This document shows positions 9,236-17,878 of a DNA stretch of 55,704 nucleotides, one piece after another. A program made the position numbers and the translations under genes. The first letter of the stretch is position 1. Each line of letters begins with the position of its first letter. Origin of the DNA: Candidatus Poribacteria bacterium (GTDB lineage Bacteria; Poribacteria; WGA-4E; WGA-3G). The DNA lies in the NCBI GenBank assembly GCA_012270865.1, contig JAAXHL010000215.1:1-55704 (forward strand). The letters are read 5' to 3'. The notes under the pieces were generated by a model. It ran no database searches, had not been told where the DNA came from, and saw only the letters and a program-made list of their open reading frames with translations.

Positions 9236-10687
9236 ATGAAACTGCTAACGATACATTCCCAATTGAACACTTTACCTAAAATTTGTCTTCACATCTTGGT
9301 GTCTCTATTCCTTATCTATGCGTTCGTCCAACCGACTTGGAGTTCAGAAGAGATCGTAGAGGAACCCGACGACCAAGTGCTCGAAAACCTTGCGCTCTTT
9401 GCTGAAATCTTGGGGCATATCAAACAATACCATCTCGATACACCCGAAAGTCAAAAGGCGATGGAGGGTGCCATCAACGGTATGCTACGCCAGTTGGACC
9501 CATATAGCCAATTCATTCCAGACTATCTCACATTTCAGACGGAGAATCAAGGAAAATACGGTGGACTCGGTATGACTATCGGCATCCGTGAAGATATGCT
9601 GACCGTCATCACACCCTTTAAAAATAATCCCGCTGCTCTCGCAGGCGTTCTAAGCGGCGACATTATCAGCCACATCGAAGGCGAATCCACCGCAACGATG
9701 TCCTTGAGTGGTGCCGTCGATCAACTTCGCGGTGAACCCGGAACCTCCGTCTCGGTCACGATTATTCGCGAAAACGAGAGCCGCCCGATCGAGCTGACCA
9801 TCACCCGCGATGTCATCCGAATCCCCAGCGTCGAGCAGAACCTTATCGGCGATAAGATCGGATACATCAAAATCAATCAATTCCTTCAAACAACAGCAGA
9901 TGATGTCGATAACGCTCTTGAAGCGTTCAAGGCACAGGACGTTCGCGGAATTATCCTCGACCTCCGATTAAATCCGGGTGGATTGCTCTCTTCGGCTGTC
10001 GATATCGCAAGCGATTTCCTCACCCCCGGTCAACTCGTGGTATATAGTCAAGGTAAAGGACTCGGAACCCGTGAAAACTTCAAAGCGGAAGGTGCTAAAC
10101 GAGAGTATTTTCCACTCATTGTACTCGTCAACGGTGGCAGCGCAAGCGCATCTGAAATCGTCGCAGGTGCCGTAAAAGACTACAAACGTGGACTCGTTAT
10201 GGGCGAAAAAACCTTCGGAAAGGCTTCTGTCCAACGGGTCTTCCAACTCAGCAATTCTAAATCTGCTGTCAAACTCACCGTCGCACGCTATTACACACCA
10301 AACGGTGTTGATATTGATAAAATCGGTATCATCCCTGATGTTGAAATCGAATGGTTCAGCCGCTCCGAACAGCAGATGCAGCTGAAGCTCCGAAACCACG
10401 AGAAACTCAAAACCTTTATTGAAGACAACGGCGACGACGTACTCAACAAACTCGTTGATGCTGAGCACGCCGCACGCGATGACGAACAAGCCACAAGACT
10501 CCGACGCAGTTATCAACGCCTCAGCGACGCACTCACAGAAGAACAGATCGTCCTCAGCGACCGCGGGCTCAAATTCGCACTCGCACAGATTACCGAAACG
10601 CCTCAAGACGAACTCGAACACGACCCACAGATCGTCGCCGCTATAAACCAGTTGCGAGTACTCGAACTCTTCGGAAACCAAAACTAA
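9236..10687 (+). CDS. ctpA: S41-family carboxy-terminal processing protease (CtpA/Prc type)
   Basis: This is a periplasmic serine protease that trims or degrades proteins from their C-terminus. From the ATG at 9236 (AGGAG 6 bases upstream) it begins with a signal peptide (basic start, then [16 protein letters not shown]). It continues with an N-terminal helical part, a PDZ domain (about residues 95-180, GGLGMTIG...[14 protein letters not shown]) and the S41 catalytic core. The Ser-Lys dyad is visible as S304 in GSASASEI and K329 in GEKTFGK, with the family spacing of 25 residues. About 120 residues follow the core, rich in charged helices. The frame is open from 9110, but those 42 codons overlap the previous gene and lack a signal peptide. 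Confidence 0.9.
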   Translation: MKLLTIHSQLNTLPKICLHILVSLFLIYAFVQPTWSSEEIVEEPDDQVLENLALFAEILGHIKQYHLDTPESQKAMEGAINGMLRQLDPYSQFIPDYLTFQTENQGKYGGLGMTIGIREDMLTVITPFKNNPAALAGVLSGDIISHIEGESTATMSLSGAVDQLRGEPGTSVSVTIIRENESRPIELTITRDVIRIPSVEQNLIGDKIGYIKINQFLQTTADDVDNALEAFKAQDVRGIILDLRLNPGGLLSSAVDIASDFLTPGQLVVYSQGKGLGTRENFKAEGAKREYFPLIVLVNGGSASASEIVAGAVKDYKRGLVMGEKTFGKASVQRVFQLSNSKSAVKLTVARYYTPNGVDIDKIGIIPDVEIEWFSRSEQQMQLKLRNHEKLKTFIEDNGDDVLNKLVDAEHAARDDEQATRLRRSYQRLSDALTEEQIVLSDRGLKFALAQITETPQDELEHDPQIVAAINQLRVLELFGNQN

Positions 10688-10700
10688 CGGAGGACATCAG

Positions 10701-12164
10701 ATGCCTGAAACAGTACAAACACCACTGCCAAACTATATTAATAATAATTGGCAGGAATCGGAAGCGAGTGAACGTCTCGATGTTACGAACCCAGCGACAG
10801 GAGCGGTACTCACGCAAGTCCCGCTCTCATCCGCTGAAGAGGTACATCAAGCCGCGACTGCTGCCGCCGCCGCACTTCACGAATGGCGACGGACACCCGC
10901 CGTCCAGCGCATCCAATATCTCTTTACCTTGAAAAACCTCCTCGAAGAAAACCTGGACGACATCGCCAGAACGATTACGTTGGAGTGCGGTAAAACGCTT
11001 GACGAAGCGAAGGGTGAAATGCGCCGCGCCATCGAAAACGTCGAAGTCGCATGCGGTATCCCGACACTCATGCAAGGCACAAACCTTGAGGATATCGCAA
11101 CCGGCATCGATGAGTTCATGATTCGTCAACCCGTCGGTGTTTGTGCTGCTATCGCACCTTTTAACTTTCCCGGAATGATTACCTTCTGGTTCTTGCCCTA
11201 CGCGATTGCTTGCGGCAACACCTACATCGTCAAACCGTCCGAAAAAGTTCCCATCACGATGCAAAAGGTGTTCCGACTCCTCGAACAGACAGGACTCCCG
11301 AAAGGTGTGGTTAATCTTGTCAATGGCGGACATGAGACTGTAGATGCCATCTTAACACACCCTGACATCCGTGCCATCAGTTTCGTCGGTGCAACCGCAA
11401 CGGCGAAAGCCATCTATGCGAAAGCCGCAGCGAACGGGAAGCGCGTCCAGTGCCAAGGCGGTGCCAAGAACCCGTTGATTGTCCTCCCAGATGCAGACCC
11501 GCAGTTCACCGTTAACGCCACAGCAGAGAGCGCGTTCGGGTGCGCTGGTCAACGTTGTCTCGCTGCGTCGCTCACACTTACTGTCGGCGCCGCACGGAAC
11601 TGGTTCACAGAAGCCATCGCAGACACTGCCACCAATCGGGTCGTCGGCAACGGATTGGAAGACGGTGTCGAAATGGGTCCCGTCATCACGCCTGAAAGCA
11701 GGAAGCGAATCGAAGGATTGGTTCAGGCAGGCACAGACGAAGGCGCGCAGCTCCTCGTTGACGGCAGGTTTCCGAGCATATCCGGTGGCGAAAACGGTAA
11801 TTTCATCCGTCCGACAATCCTTAACAACCTCAATCCAGAAGGCGAAATCGCGAAAACGGAAATCTTCGGACCCGTCTTAGGACTCATTCACGTCGAAACA
11901 ATCAACGATGCCATCGAACTGATCAACAGCGGCAGCTACGGCAATATGGCGTGCCTCTTCACGCAGAGCGGCGCGGCTGCTCGGAAATTCCGTTATGAAG
12001 CGGAGATCGGAAACATCGGCATTAACATCGGGGTCGCCGCACCGATGGCGTTCTTCCCGTTCAGCGGGTGGAAGGACAGCTTCTTCGGCGACCTACACGG
12101 TCAGAGCTGGGATGCCGTAGACTTCTTCACACAAAAGAAAGTCGTCGTCGAACGCTGGGCATAG
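10701..12164 (+). CDS. mmsA: methylmalonate/malonate-semialdehyde dehydrogenase, CoA-acylating
   Basis: The 487-residue protein is an aldehyde dehydrogenase of the MMSDH (IolA/MmsA) type, which converts methylmalonate or malonate semialdehyde to propionyl- or acetyl-CoA with NAD+ and CoA. Markers are [20 protein letters not shown], the NAD-binding [12 protein letters not shown] and the active-site Cys in [10 protein letters not shown] (C286). MMSDHs have this GQRC context and lack the usual general-base Glu; [13 protein letters not shown] VQCQGGAKN occupies that position here. AACGGAGGACAT supplies a strong ribosome-binding site. It is the last step of inositol or valine breakdown; iolE- and iolG-like genes lie 3-5 kb downstream, which favours the inositol role (iolA). 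Confidence 0.9.
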   Translation: MPETVQTPLPNYINNNWQESEASERLDVTNPATGAVLTQVPLSSAEEVHQAATAAAAALHEWRRTPAVQRIQYLFTLKNLLEENLDDIARTITLECGKTLDEAKGEMRRAIENVEVACGIPTLMQGTNLEDIATGIDEFMIRQPVGVCAAIAPFNFPGMITFWFLPYAIACGNTYIVKPSEKVPITMQKVFRLLEQTGLPKGVVNLVNGGHETVDAILTHPDIRAISFVGATATAKAIYAKAAANGKRVQCQGGAKNPLIVLPDADPQFTVNATAESAFGCAGQRCLAASLTLTVGAARNWFTEAIADTATNRVVGNGLEDGVEMGPVITPESRKRIEGLVQAGTDEGAQLLVDGRFPSISGGENGNFIRPTILNNLNPEGEIAKTEIFGPVLGLIHVETINDAIELINSGSYGNMACLFTQSGAAARKFRYEAEIGNIGINIGVAAPMAFFPFSGWKDSFFGDLHGQSWDAVDFFTQKKVVVERWA

Positions 12165-12195
12165 TCTCGCGGCAGTATCTTTTCGACTTCAGTCG

Positions 12196-12258
12196 GCGCG
12201 CTTTGCAAGCGCGCAGATACTCTTTCCAGGCTCGGTAGGTGCGGTTTGGAACCGCACC
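12196..12258. repeat. two REP-like hairpins between convergent genes
   Basis: GCGCGCTT-TGC-AAGCGCGC (12196-12214) and GGTGCGGTT-TGG-AACCGCACC (12238-12258) are perfect hairpins with 3-base loops. The second is preceded by CTCGGTA and followed by GG. It has the same build as the hairpins at 46265 and 46368, with a compensating base-pair change. Neither has a T-run after it, so they are repeat elements that may or may not stop transcription from mmsA (+) and the gene at 12299 (-). Confidence 0.65.
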
Positions 12259-12298
12259 GGACTTCGTCGATAAATTACTGTATTTATCGCGCTCCAAA

Positions 12299-14194
12299 TC
12301 ACCACGGCTGCCTATACGACGGCGCATTCACGAAACGTTCCATCCCCAACGCCAAATCAATCTCTGTATTCGGTGGCAACTGGACGCGGAGATATATGCC
12401 ATCCACTGGAACCGTCTGTACCTCCTGACCGGTGTTGATACGTGCTGAAGTGAAGATGTGTTCCCCCATCGCACCGGCTTGCACAATCACCTCTCGCCGT
12501 TCCGTCGTGCTGAGATTGACGAGCTGCAGTTCCGTCGTGTCACCTGTCATCTTCGTCACCAATGCCCCGACATCCGCTGGAAGTCCGGGTCGCTTCTGCT
12601 GTGCGTCAAAGTGCCGTAACCGCGTCACGAGCAACCCACCGTTATAGTGCGGCAACGGACCGCCACAGGTCAGTTCCACCAACCCTTCACACGTAACAGG
12701 GTTGCGTCTCTGGAAATAAGCGTCTCCATATCCCGTTGGATCTTCCTCATCATTCGCCATGTAGTTGAGTCGTTGTTCAACTTGTGATATGTTATGGTTG
12801 AGGATTGATTCTGGGTATTCAGGATAATCGCCTCGCATATACGCCAACCACCCGCCATCGCGCCCACCACTATCCTTAGTGTGATGCCACGCGTTAATGT
12901 CAAATTTCGATCCCGTCTTCTTTGCGATCTGTTTCGCGCGGTCTTGGTCAGCATCCTCCATTGTCATCGCCCAAAGATGTGCCACATCAGACGGATGCAT
13001 CGGCATGAATTCAAACCAACCGTCAATCTGTAGCGTCGTGCCATCCTCATTTGTTATCGGATACTGCATCCACGGACCAGGTGTATAGTTTGCAATTCCC
13101 GGGTCACCATATTTCTGCGGCACATAGAGTTGGTCGTTGTGTTCTATACCGTGCTGTATGAGAACATCAATCTGGGAACGCGGAAAGTCCATATATGTTA
13201 AATCTCTATGAAGGAGTGCAGCGTTCTGTGCAGCAACACTCACCGCCTGACCAACACTATGCCACCCATGGGGCCAACTCCAGCCATAGCGAGAACCATA
13301 CCACTTACCGTCTATATGTTCACCGATGATACCCGAAAGCCCAACGTTATCCGGCACAATTCCGCCATTCTCTTCCGTACGGCTAATCCATGCATCAACA
13401 TATTCCTGAACCCATGCCTGATACTTTTCTTCACCTGTGAACATATATGCATTCGTAGCAAGCGTCGTCGCAGCGAGATTGCCGACTGCGTCCCCTTTTC
13501 CTTGTCGTTCATAGATTACCCGTCCCATCAGATCGCGCAATTCTTGGCTTTCCAGCATCACATCACGACTTGTGCAGCCCGGAACATCAATAAACGGCAA
13601 ATTGTAACCCATTGACGGATAAAAAGACTCTCTTTCAAGTATCCAAAACGCCGGTCCTTTACTGCCGTTCATCACACACTTGATGATCTTGTGTTCCGGG
13701 TCGTAGTTCTGTGCATCAGGGTCTTCGTTTAAAAAGAATCCTGCGAACCGTATCGCGCGTTCAACGTTCTCTGTATGTGACGGATCCGCCATACACAGCA
13801 TATAAAACAGATAATTCCCTTCACTTTGGTGAAACCAATCATATCCCGGTTGATACTCTTTAAAGACCATCGGATAGTCGTGTCCTGAGCCGAACCGTGT
13901 CATATCTTTCGTGATGACCTCAAATTCGGTTTGTGCATCTACCAAGAACTGTGCTTCGCCGCCGAGCATATAAAAGAGGGGCCAGTTATGGAAACTCTCG
14001 TAAGCATCATCGAGTCCATCGAAACTCTGAAAATCTGGATGTGTTGGCCAGAACAACGTTCCATCTGGGCGCGTATATTTCTCCAACACTTGCGGCGCTG
14101 CGTCATTGATTTTGTCAATCAGTTGGCGTTCAAGCACTGCCCACGTCGGTGGTGTCTGGAGTTGCGTCTGTGCTTCAATCGTTGGAAACATCAT
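12299..14194 (-). CDS. large uncharacterised protein, possibly carbohydrate-active (alpha/alpha-toroid)
   Basis: I cannot assign a family. From the ATG at 14194 (AGGAG 7 bases upstream; an in-frame ATG at 14209 is also possible) the protein has 631 residues and no signal peptide. It is rich in Trp, Tyr and His and has repeated helical segments with aromatic motifs (YESFHNWPLFYMLGG, DWFHQSEGNYLFYMLCM, YGWSWPHGWHSVGQAV). This resembles the alpha/alpha-barrel of glycoside hydrolases and polysaccharide lyases. A C-terminal part from about residue 520 looks all-beta (LVTKMTGDTTELQLVNLS...), again as in such enzymes. The gene is alone and convergent with mmsA. A role in sugar or uronate breakdown is inference only. 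Confidence 0.6.
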   Translation of the reverse strand: MMFPTIEAQTQLQTPPTWAVLERQLIDKINDAAPQVLEKYTRPDGTLFWPTHPDFQSFDGLDDAYESFHNWPLFYMLGGEAQFLVDAQTEFEVITKDMTRFGSGHDYPMVFKEYQPGYDWFHQSEGNYLFYMLCMADPSHTENVERAIRFAGFFLNEDPDAQNYDPEHKIIKCVMNGSKGPAFWILERESFYPSMGYNLPFIDVPGCTSRDVMLESQELRDLMGRVIYERQGKGDAVGNLAATTLATNAYMFTGEEKYQAWVQEYVDAWISRTEENGGIVPDNVGLSGIIGEHIDGKWYGSRYGWSWPHGWHSVGQAVSVAAQNAALLHRDLTYMDFPRSQIDVLIQHGIEHNDQLYVPQKYGDPGIANYTPGPWMQYPITNEDGTTLQIDGWFEFMPMHPSDVAHLWAMTMEDADQDRAKQIAKKTGSKFDINAWHHTKDSGGRDGGWLAYMRGDYPEYPESILNHNISQVEQRLNYMANDEEDPTGYGDAYFQRRNPVTCEGLVELTCGGPLPHYNGGLLVTRLRHFDAQQKRPGLPADVGALVTKMTGDTTELQLVNLSTTERREVIVQAGAMGEHIFTSARINTGQEVQTVPVDGIYLRVQLPPNTEIDLALGMERFVNAPSYRQPW

Positions 14195-14291
14195 CTCTTC
14201 ACTCCTCATGGAAGTCTTTGGATTGGATTAGCCGTAGTATATCACGTTTCAGTATATTTGTGAAATTTATGTTTTGCCCATCAGAAACAGT

Positions 14292-14321
14292 TTGCGATTC
14301 AAACGCATATTATGGTATAAT
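14292..14321 (+). promoter_or_regulatory. candidate sigma-70 promoter for the small-protein pair
   Basis: TTGCGA at 14292-14297 and a perfect TATAAT at 14316-14321 are 18 bp apart, pointing toward the gene at 14458. The start would fall near 14328 and give a leader of about 130 bases. Confidence 0.5.
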
Positions 14322-14364
14322 TGCGTGTAGGTATTATCCAAGGCGGACCTATTTCTAACAACCG

Positions 14365-14451
14365 ATGATAGACTGCTCAGAAGGGCGAAACGCTACCACG
14401 AGCAACTTCACATCCGAGTTGAAAATCCTTCTGTGTGGTTACAAGAGGTGA
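14365..14451 (+). CDS. possible 28-residue leader ORF
   Basis: Within the leader of the next gene an ATG at 14365 opens a frame of 28 codons whose stop (AGG TGA) lies inside the ribosome-binding site AAGAGGTGA of the gene at 14458. The peptide (MIDCSEGRNATTSNFTSEL...) has no known features. Such an overlap could couple translation, but there is no ribosome-binding site for the leader itself and chance is likely. Confidence 0.2.
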   Translation: MIDCSEGRNATTSNFTSELKILLCGYKR

Positions 14452-14457
14452 ATTCAG

Positions 14458-14928
14458 ATGAACGTTTTAGAGATGACAGATATTGAGATTTACGAAGCAG
14501 CTATTGCAGAACTAACGACGCAGTTGGGACCCGCGCATACTGAAAAGTTCCTCCAGCAGTGTAAACCAAATGAGTATGATTACTCTGTTGAGCGGCACAA
14601 ATTGTTGGCGGATCAGCCCAGTATTGACAAGATCGTGGAGCGTATCCGACGGAGAGAAGTGGAGCGAAAAGAAGAAGAACGTATCAAAGCCGAGAGAGTT
14701 GCTGCATGGCGAAACGGTTCGTTGGAACTCACCGATATTGAAATCTATGAACTCGCTCTTAAAATCATTATAGACAAGTTTGGTGGCTACGGGTTTATAC
14801 GGTTTTTTCAGCAACATTTCAAACATCTCAACACGGATCAACCTATTGACAAGCCACAGTCCCGCCCAAATAACGATGTGAGTTTGGTACAGGCAGGACA
14901 GATGCCAACAGCCGAACCACACGATTAG
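14458..14928 (+). CDS. small protein with a tandem-duplicated domain, antitoxin-like
   Basis: The 156-residue protein contains two copies of one unit. Copy 1 starts MTDIEIYEAAIAELTTQLGP (about residue 6) and copy 2 starts LTDIEIYELALKIIIDKFGG (about residue 91). Each goes on to a phenylalanine-rich helix ending FLQQCKP or FFQQHFK. Copy 1 continues with YDYSVERHKLLADQPSIDKI and a basic helix (RIRRREVERKEEERIK) that links the units. From memory, single-unit proteins of this type occur in Cyanobacteria and Poribacteria beside putative toxin-antitoxin genes, but the function is not established to my knowledge. AGAGGTG is the ribosome-binding site. A second small acidic protein follows after 18 bases, so the two form a unit. 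Confidence 0.65.
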   Translation: MNVLEMTDIEIYEAAIAELTTQLGPAHTEKFLQQCKPNEYDYSVERHKLLADQPSIDKIVERIRRREVERKEEERIKAERVAAWRNGSLELTDIEIYELALKIIIDKFGGYGFIRFFQQHFKHLNTDQPIDKPQSRPNNDVSLVQAGQMPTAEPHD

Positions 14929-14946
14929 CAGGTGATGGAGAGCCAG

Positions 14947-15156
14947 ATGATGATACAGAATAAATTTCCCCCTGGTTGGGATGAACAACGTGTGCAAAGC
15001 GTCATTGATTATTACGAAAATCAGACAGAGGATGAAACCGTCGCTGAGAACGAAGCTGCATCACAGAATGAATTCGGCATGCTAATAGAAATCCTTATGG
15101 AATTGGGGCCCGCCGTGTGCGAGTGGATCCTTGAAACCCTAATTGATAGCCAGTGA
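14947..15156 (+). CDS. small acidic protein, WDEQRV...YYENQTEDE type, antitoxin-like
   Basis: From the ATG at 14947 (GGAGAG 6 bases upstream; GTG 14932 and ATG 14935 are alternatives) the protein has 69 residues. It begins MMIQNKFPPGWDEQRVQSVI and continues DYYENQTEDETVAENEAA. The pattern PPGWDE-RV-VI-YE-QTEDEA-AE-EA is one I know from many short cyanobacterial and poribacterial proteins that look like antitoxins. The tail MLIEILMELGPAVCEWILE replaces their usual short MEVPTELVPxV ending and is hydrophobic enough to pack on a partner. No toxin gene follows; an inositol gene starts 28 bases later. The role is inferred only. Confidence 0.6.
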   Translation: MMIQNKFPPGWDEQRVQSVIDYYENQTEDETVAENEAASQNEFGMLIEILMELGPAVCEWILETLIDSQ

Positions 15157-15184
15157 ATAAACGTAGGAAGGAATCATTAACCCT

Positions 15185-16078
15185 ATGAAAATAGCAAACG
15201 CTCCATGTTCCTGGGGTGTGCTTGAGTTTGAACTCAACGGCGAAGCACCCGATTATATACAAGTATTAGACGAAATGCACGCCATCGGTTACACGGGAAC
15301 AGAATTAGGCGATTGGGGGTTCATGCCGACGGACCCCGAACAACTCCGGACCGAACTCGCCGCGCGCGAACTAACACTCTTAGGCGCGTTCGTAGCCGTC
15401 GCACTCGCTGATGCAGAGACACACGCAGCAGGTGAAGCCTCAGCACTACAACACGCACGCTTGTTAGCAGATGTCGCTGGCGACACACCGTTCATCGTGC
15501 TTTCAGATGACAACGCCACCACAGAACCCCGTACCCGCTACGCCGGTCGCATCCGTCCCGAACACGGATTGACACCCGAACAGTGGGATATTTTCGTACA
15601 GGGTGTCCACCGTATCGCCCAAGCCGTAAAAAACGAGACAGGTCTACGCACCGTTTTTCATCACCACTGCGCCGGATACGTAGAAACACCGTTAGAGGTT
15701 GACACACTGATGCAACGCACCGATCCAGACCTCATCGGGTTGTGTTTCGATACAGGACACTACCGATTCGGTGGTGGAAATCCACTTGAAGCATTTACTC
15801 GACACGCCGATCGAATCTGGCACGTCCATTTCAAGGATTGCCATCCCGACATCGCTACCCGCTCTCGGAAAGACGAATGGGATTACTTTACCTCTGTCGG
15901 CAACGGTGTCTTTTGTGAGTTAGGAAACGGTGATGTCGATTTTCCCGCATTCCTTGCAGGATTGCGAAATCGGAACTACGACGGTTGGATCGTTGTAGAG
16001 CAGGATGTCTTACCCGGAATGGGCAGCCCCTACGAAAGCGCAGAACGGAATCTACAGTATCTAAATTCAATTCTGTAA
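15185..16078 (+). CDS. iolE: IolE-like inosose dehydratase / sugar isomerase-epimerase (TIM barrel)
   Basis: This 297-residue protein belongs to the AP-endonuclease-2-like TIM barrel family, which includes 2-keto-myo-inositol (inosose) dehydratase. It opens with MKIANAPCSWGVLEF, as IolE-type proteins do. Candidate metal ligands are spread as expected: Glu in YTGTELGDWG, His in VFHHHCAGYVE, Asp and His in LCFDTGHYRF, His in IWHVHFKD and Glu in IVVEQDV near the C-terminus. The reaction would remove water from scyllo-inosose in the second step of inositol catabolism. The next gene, 15 bases on, encodes an inositol-dehydrogenase-like protein that makes this substrate, which supports the call. AGGAAGG precedes the start. 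A related sugar epimerase is the main alternative. Confidence 0.7.
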   Translation: MKIANAPCSWGVLEFELNGEAPDYIQVLDEMHAIGYTGTELGDWGFMPTDPEQLRTELAARELTLLGAFVAVALADAETHAAGEASALQHARLLADVAGDTPFIVLSDDNATTEPRTRYAGRIRPEHGLTPEQWDIFVQGVHRIAQAVKNETGLRTVFHHHCAGYVETPLEVDTLMQRTDPDLIGLCFDTGHYRFGGGNPLEAFTRHADRIWHVHFKDCHPDIATRSRKDEWDYFTSVGNGVFCELGNGDVDFPAFLAGLRNRNYDGWIVVEQDVLPGMGSPYESAERNLQYLNSIL

Positions 16079-16093
16079 CAATTGATATACACT

Positions 16094-17122
16094 ATGGCAG
16101 CAATGAACAACCCCTCAAAAATCGGTGTCGGTGTTATCGGAGCCGGACGTATCGGACAACTCCACATCGAACACATCGCCCAAAACATACCCGAAGCCGA
16201 ACTGATTGCGATCTGTGGCTTGAACATCTCCGATGCCGAATCCCTCGCCGAACAGTTTAATGTCCCGATAGTAACAACCGACTACGCGCCCCTCCTGACA
16301 AATCCACGAATTGACGCTGTACTGGTTGCCTCTTCAACGGATACGCATGTCGAAATCAGTCAAGCCGCCGCGAAAGCAGGGAAACACATCTTTTGCGAGA
16401 AACCGATAGCACTTGACCTTCAACAGATTGATGAAACCTTAGCGATTGTAGAAGCAGCGGGTGTGAAGTTTCAGATCGGTTTCAATCGTCGGTTTGATGC
16501 CAGTTTCAGTCGGGTACGTGAGGCAATCGCCGGTGGCGAGATCGGAGAACCGCACATCCTTCGCATTACAAGTCGAGACCCTGCACCGCCACCGATCGAA
16601 TACGTCAAAGTTTCCGGCGGCATCTTCCTCGACATGACAATCCACGATTTCGATATGGCACGCTATCTCATCGGAGACGAAGTGGTTGAAGTCTATGCAA
16701 CGGGTGGGGTCCGCGTCGATCCGCGGATCGGTAAGGCAGGCGATATTGACACTGCCGTTATCACACTAAAGTTCCAAAACGGGGTCATCGGAACGATTGA
16801 CAACAGCCGAGAAGCCGTCTACGGCTACGACCAACGTGTTGAGGTGTTCGGTTCAAAAGGGATGGTTACGGCAGCGAACCCGCCGACAGACACCGTTACT
16901 TTCAGCGGTCACAACGGAACCCGTGCTGCATCGCCGCCATATTTCTTTATCGAACGCTACAAGCCAGCGTACCTTGCGGAGCTGCAAGCGTTTTTCACAT
17001 GCATTCAGGAAGACACAACGCCACCGGTTACAGGAACAGACGGTCGCGCGCCCGTTGTACTGGGTTTCGCAGCGTTGAAATCACTGCGTGAAAACCGTCC
17101 CGTCCTCATGTCCGAAATTTAG
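16094..17122 (+). CDS. iolG: inositol 2-dehydrogenase (Gfo/Idh/MocA family)
   Basis: IolG oxidises myo-inositol to 2-keto-myo-inositol with NAD+. The protein (342 residues from the ATG at 16094) has the Rossmann motif GVIGAGRIGQLH, the family EKPIALD with the catalytic Lys, and the IolG-type block SGGIFLDMTIHDFDMARYL with the Asp and His of the active site. It also has GKAGDIDTAVITL and DNSREAVYGYDQRVEVFGS, which I recognise as typical of inositol dehydrogenases rather than of general family members. The frame extends to a TTG at 16082; no strong ribosome-binding site decides the start. It follows iolE-like by 15 bases in one operon and is convergent with the ABC exporter genes. Confidence 0.85.
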   Translation: MAAMNNPSKIGVGVIGAGRIGQLHIEHIAQNIPEAELIAICGLNISDAESLAEQFNVPIVTTDYAPLLTNPRIDAVLVASSTDTHVEISQAAAKAGKHIFCEKPIALDLQQIDETLAIVEAAGVKFQIGFNRRFDASFSRVREAIAGGEIGEPHILRITSRDPAPPPIEYVKVSGGIFLDMTIHDFDMARYLIGDEVVEVYATGGVRVDPRIGKAGDIDTAVITLKFQNGVIGTIDNSREAVYGYDQRVEVFGSKGMVTAANPPTDTVTFSGHNGTRAASPPYFFIERYKPAYLAELQAFFTCIQEDTTPPVTGTDGRAPVVLGFAALKSLRENRPVLMSEI

Positions 17123-17129
17123 CAGGTCT

Positions 17130-17864
17130 CTACTCACCCTCACCGCCGACTTCACCGACTTCGATTTCAATCTCGTCTCGATTCCGGATACGTTCCACAA
17201 GTCCGTCGCGGATGTCCACAATCCGATCGGAGACATCGAGCATCTTCAAGTCGTGTGTCGCCGAAATTACAGTGACTCCCTGTTCTATATTCAAACGTTT
17301 AATGAGATCAATAATCTCGCGTCCGGTGATCGTATCAAGGTTCGCCGTCGGTTCATCAGCGAGGATAATGCTCGGATCGTTCGCGAGTGCTCTCGCGATA
17401 GCGACGCGTTGCCGCTGACCGCCTGACAACTCATCCGGCAGATGGTACATCCTGTCCCCTAAACCGACCATATCCAACAACTTTTCCGCTTTTTCATTGC
17501 GTTGCTTCTCAGAGATTCCAGCGAAAATCATCGGGAGTGTTACGTTCCCGTGCGCGCTTCTCACGTGCAGTAGGTTGTAACTCTGAAAAATATAACCGAC
17601 TCGGTGGCACCGGAACGCCGCAATCTGTTTTTGCGACAGTTGCGACATGTTCTGTCCATCTATGTAAACCTGTCCCTCTGTCGGACGGTCAAGCGCGCCG
17701 ATCATGTTAAAGAGCGTAGATTTACCGGAACCGGAGGGTCCCATCAGTGAGATATATTCCCCACGGTTGATCTCAATGTTGATGCCATCCAAAGCGCGAA
17801 GGATGTTTGAACCCATACGGTATTCTTTGACAACATCTTCGGTTTTTACAACAATATCAGCCAT
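17130..17864 (-). CDS. ABC transporter ATP-binding protein, MacB/LolD type
   Basis: The 244-residue ATPase has Walker A GPSGSGKST (about residues 41-49), Q-loop YIFQSYNLL, signature LSGGQRQRVAIARAL and Walker B ILADEPTANLD, followed by the switch His in SATHDLKML. LolD/MacB/FtsE-group ATPases share the block NMIGALDRPTEG and the DEPTANLDT form. The C-terminus ends in an acidic, glycine-rich tail. It lies 14 bases after the permease gene on the same strand and certainly works with it, exporting or extracting a substrate at the inner membrane. GGAG is found upstream of the ATG. Confidence 0.92.
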   Translation of the reverse strand: MADIVVKTEDVVKEYRMGSNILRALDGINIEINRGEYISLMGPSGSGKSTLFNMIGALDRPTEGQVYIDGQNMSQLSQKQIAAFRCHRVGYIFQSYNLLHVRSAHGNVTLPMIFAGISEKQRNEKAEKLLDMVGLGDRMYHLPDELSGGQRQRVAIARALANDPSIILADEPTANLDTITGREIIDLIKRLNIEQGVTVISATHDLKMLDVSDRIVDIRDGLVERIRNRDEIEIEVGEVGGEGE

Positions 17865-17878
17865 AGTGTTTCTCCGTC

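Noticed and set aside
9968..10681. Long open frame on the minus strand (237 codons) opposite ctpA.
   Set aside because: It lies wholly within the S41 protease gene and its protein is Cys/Phe-rich with no family features: an antisense shadow.
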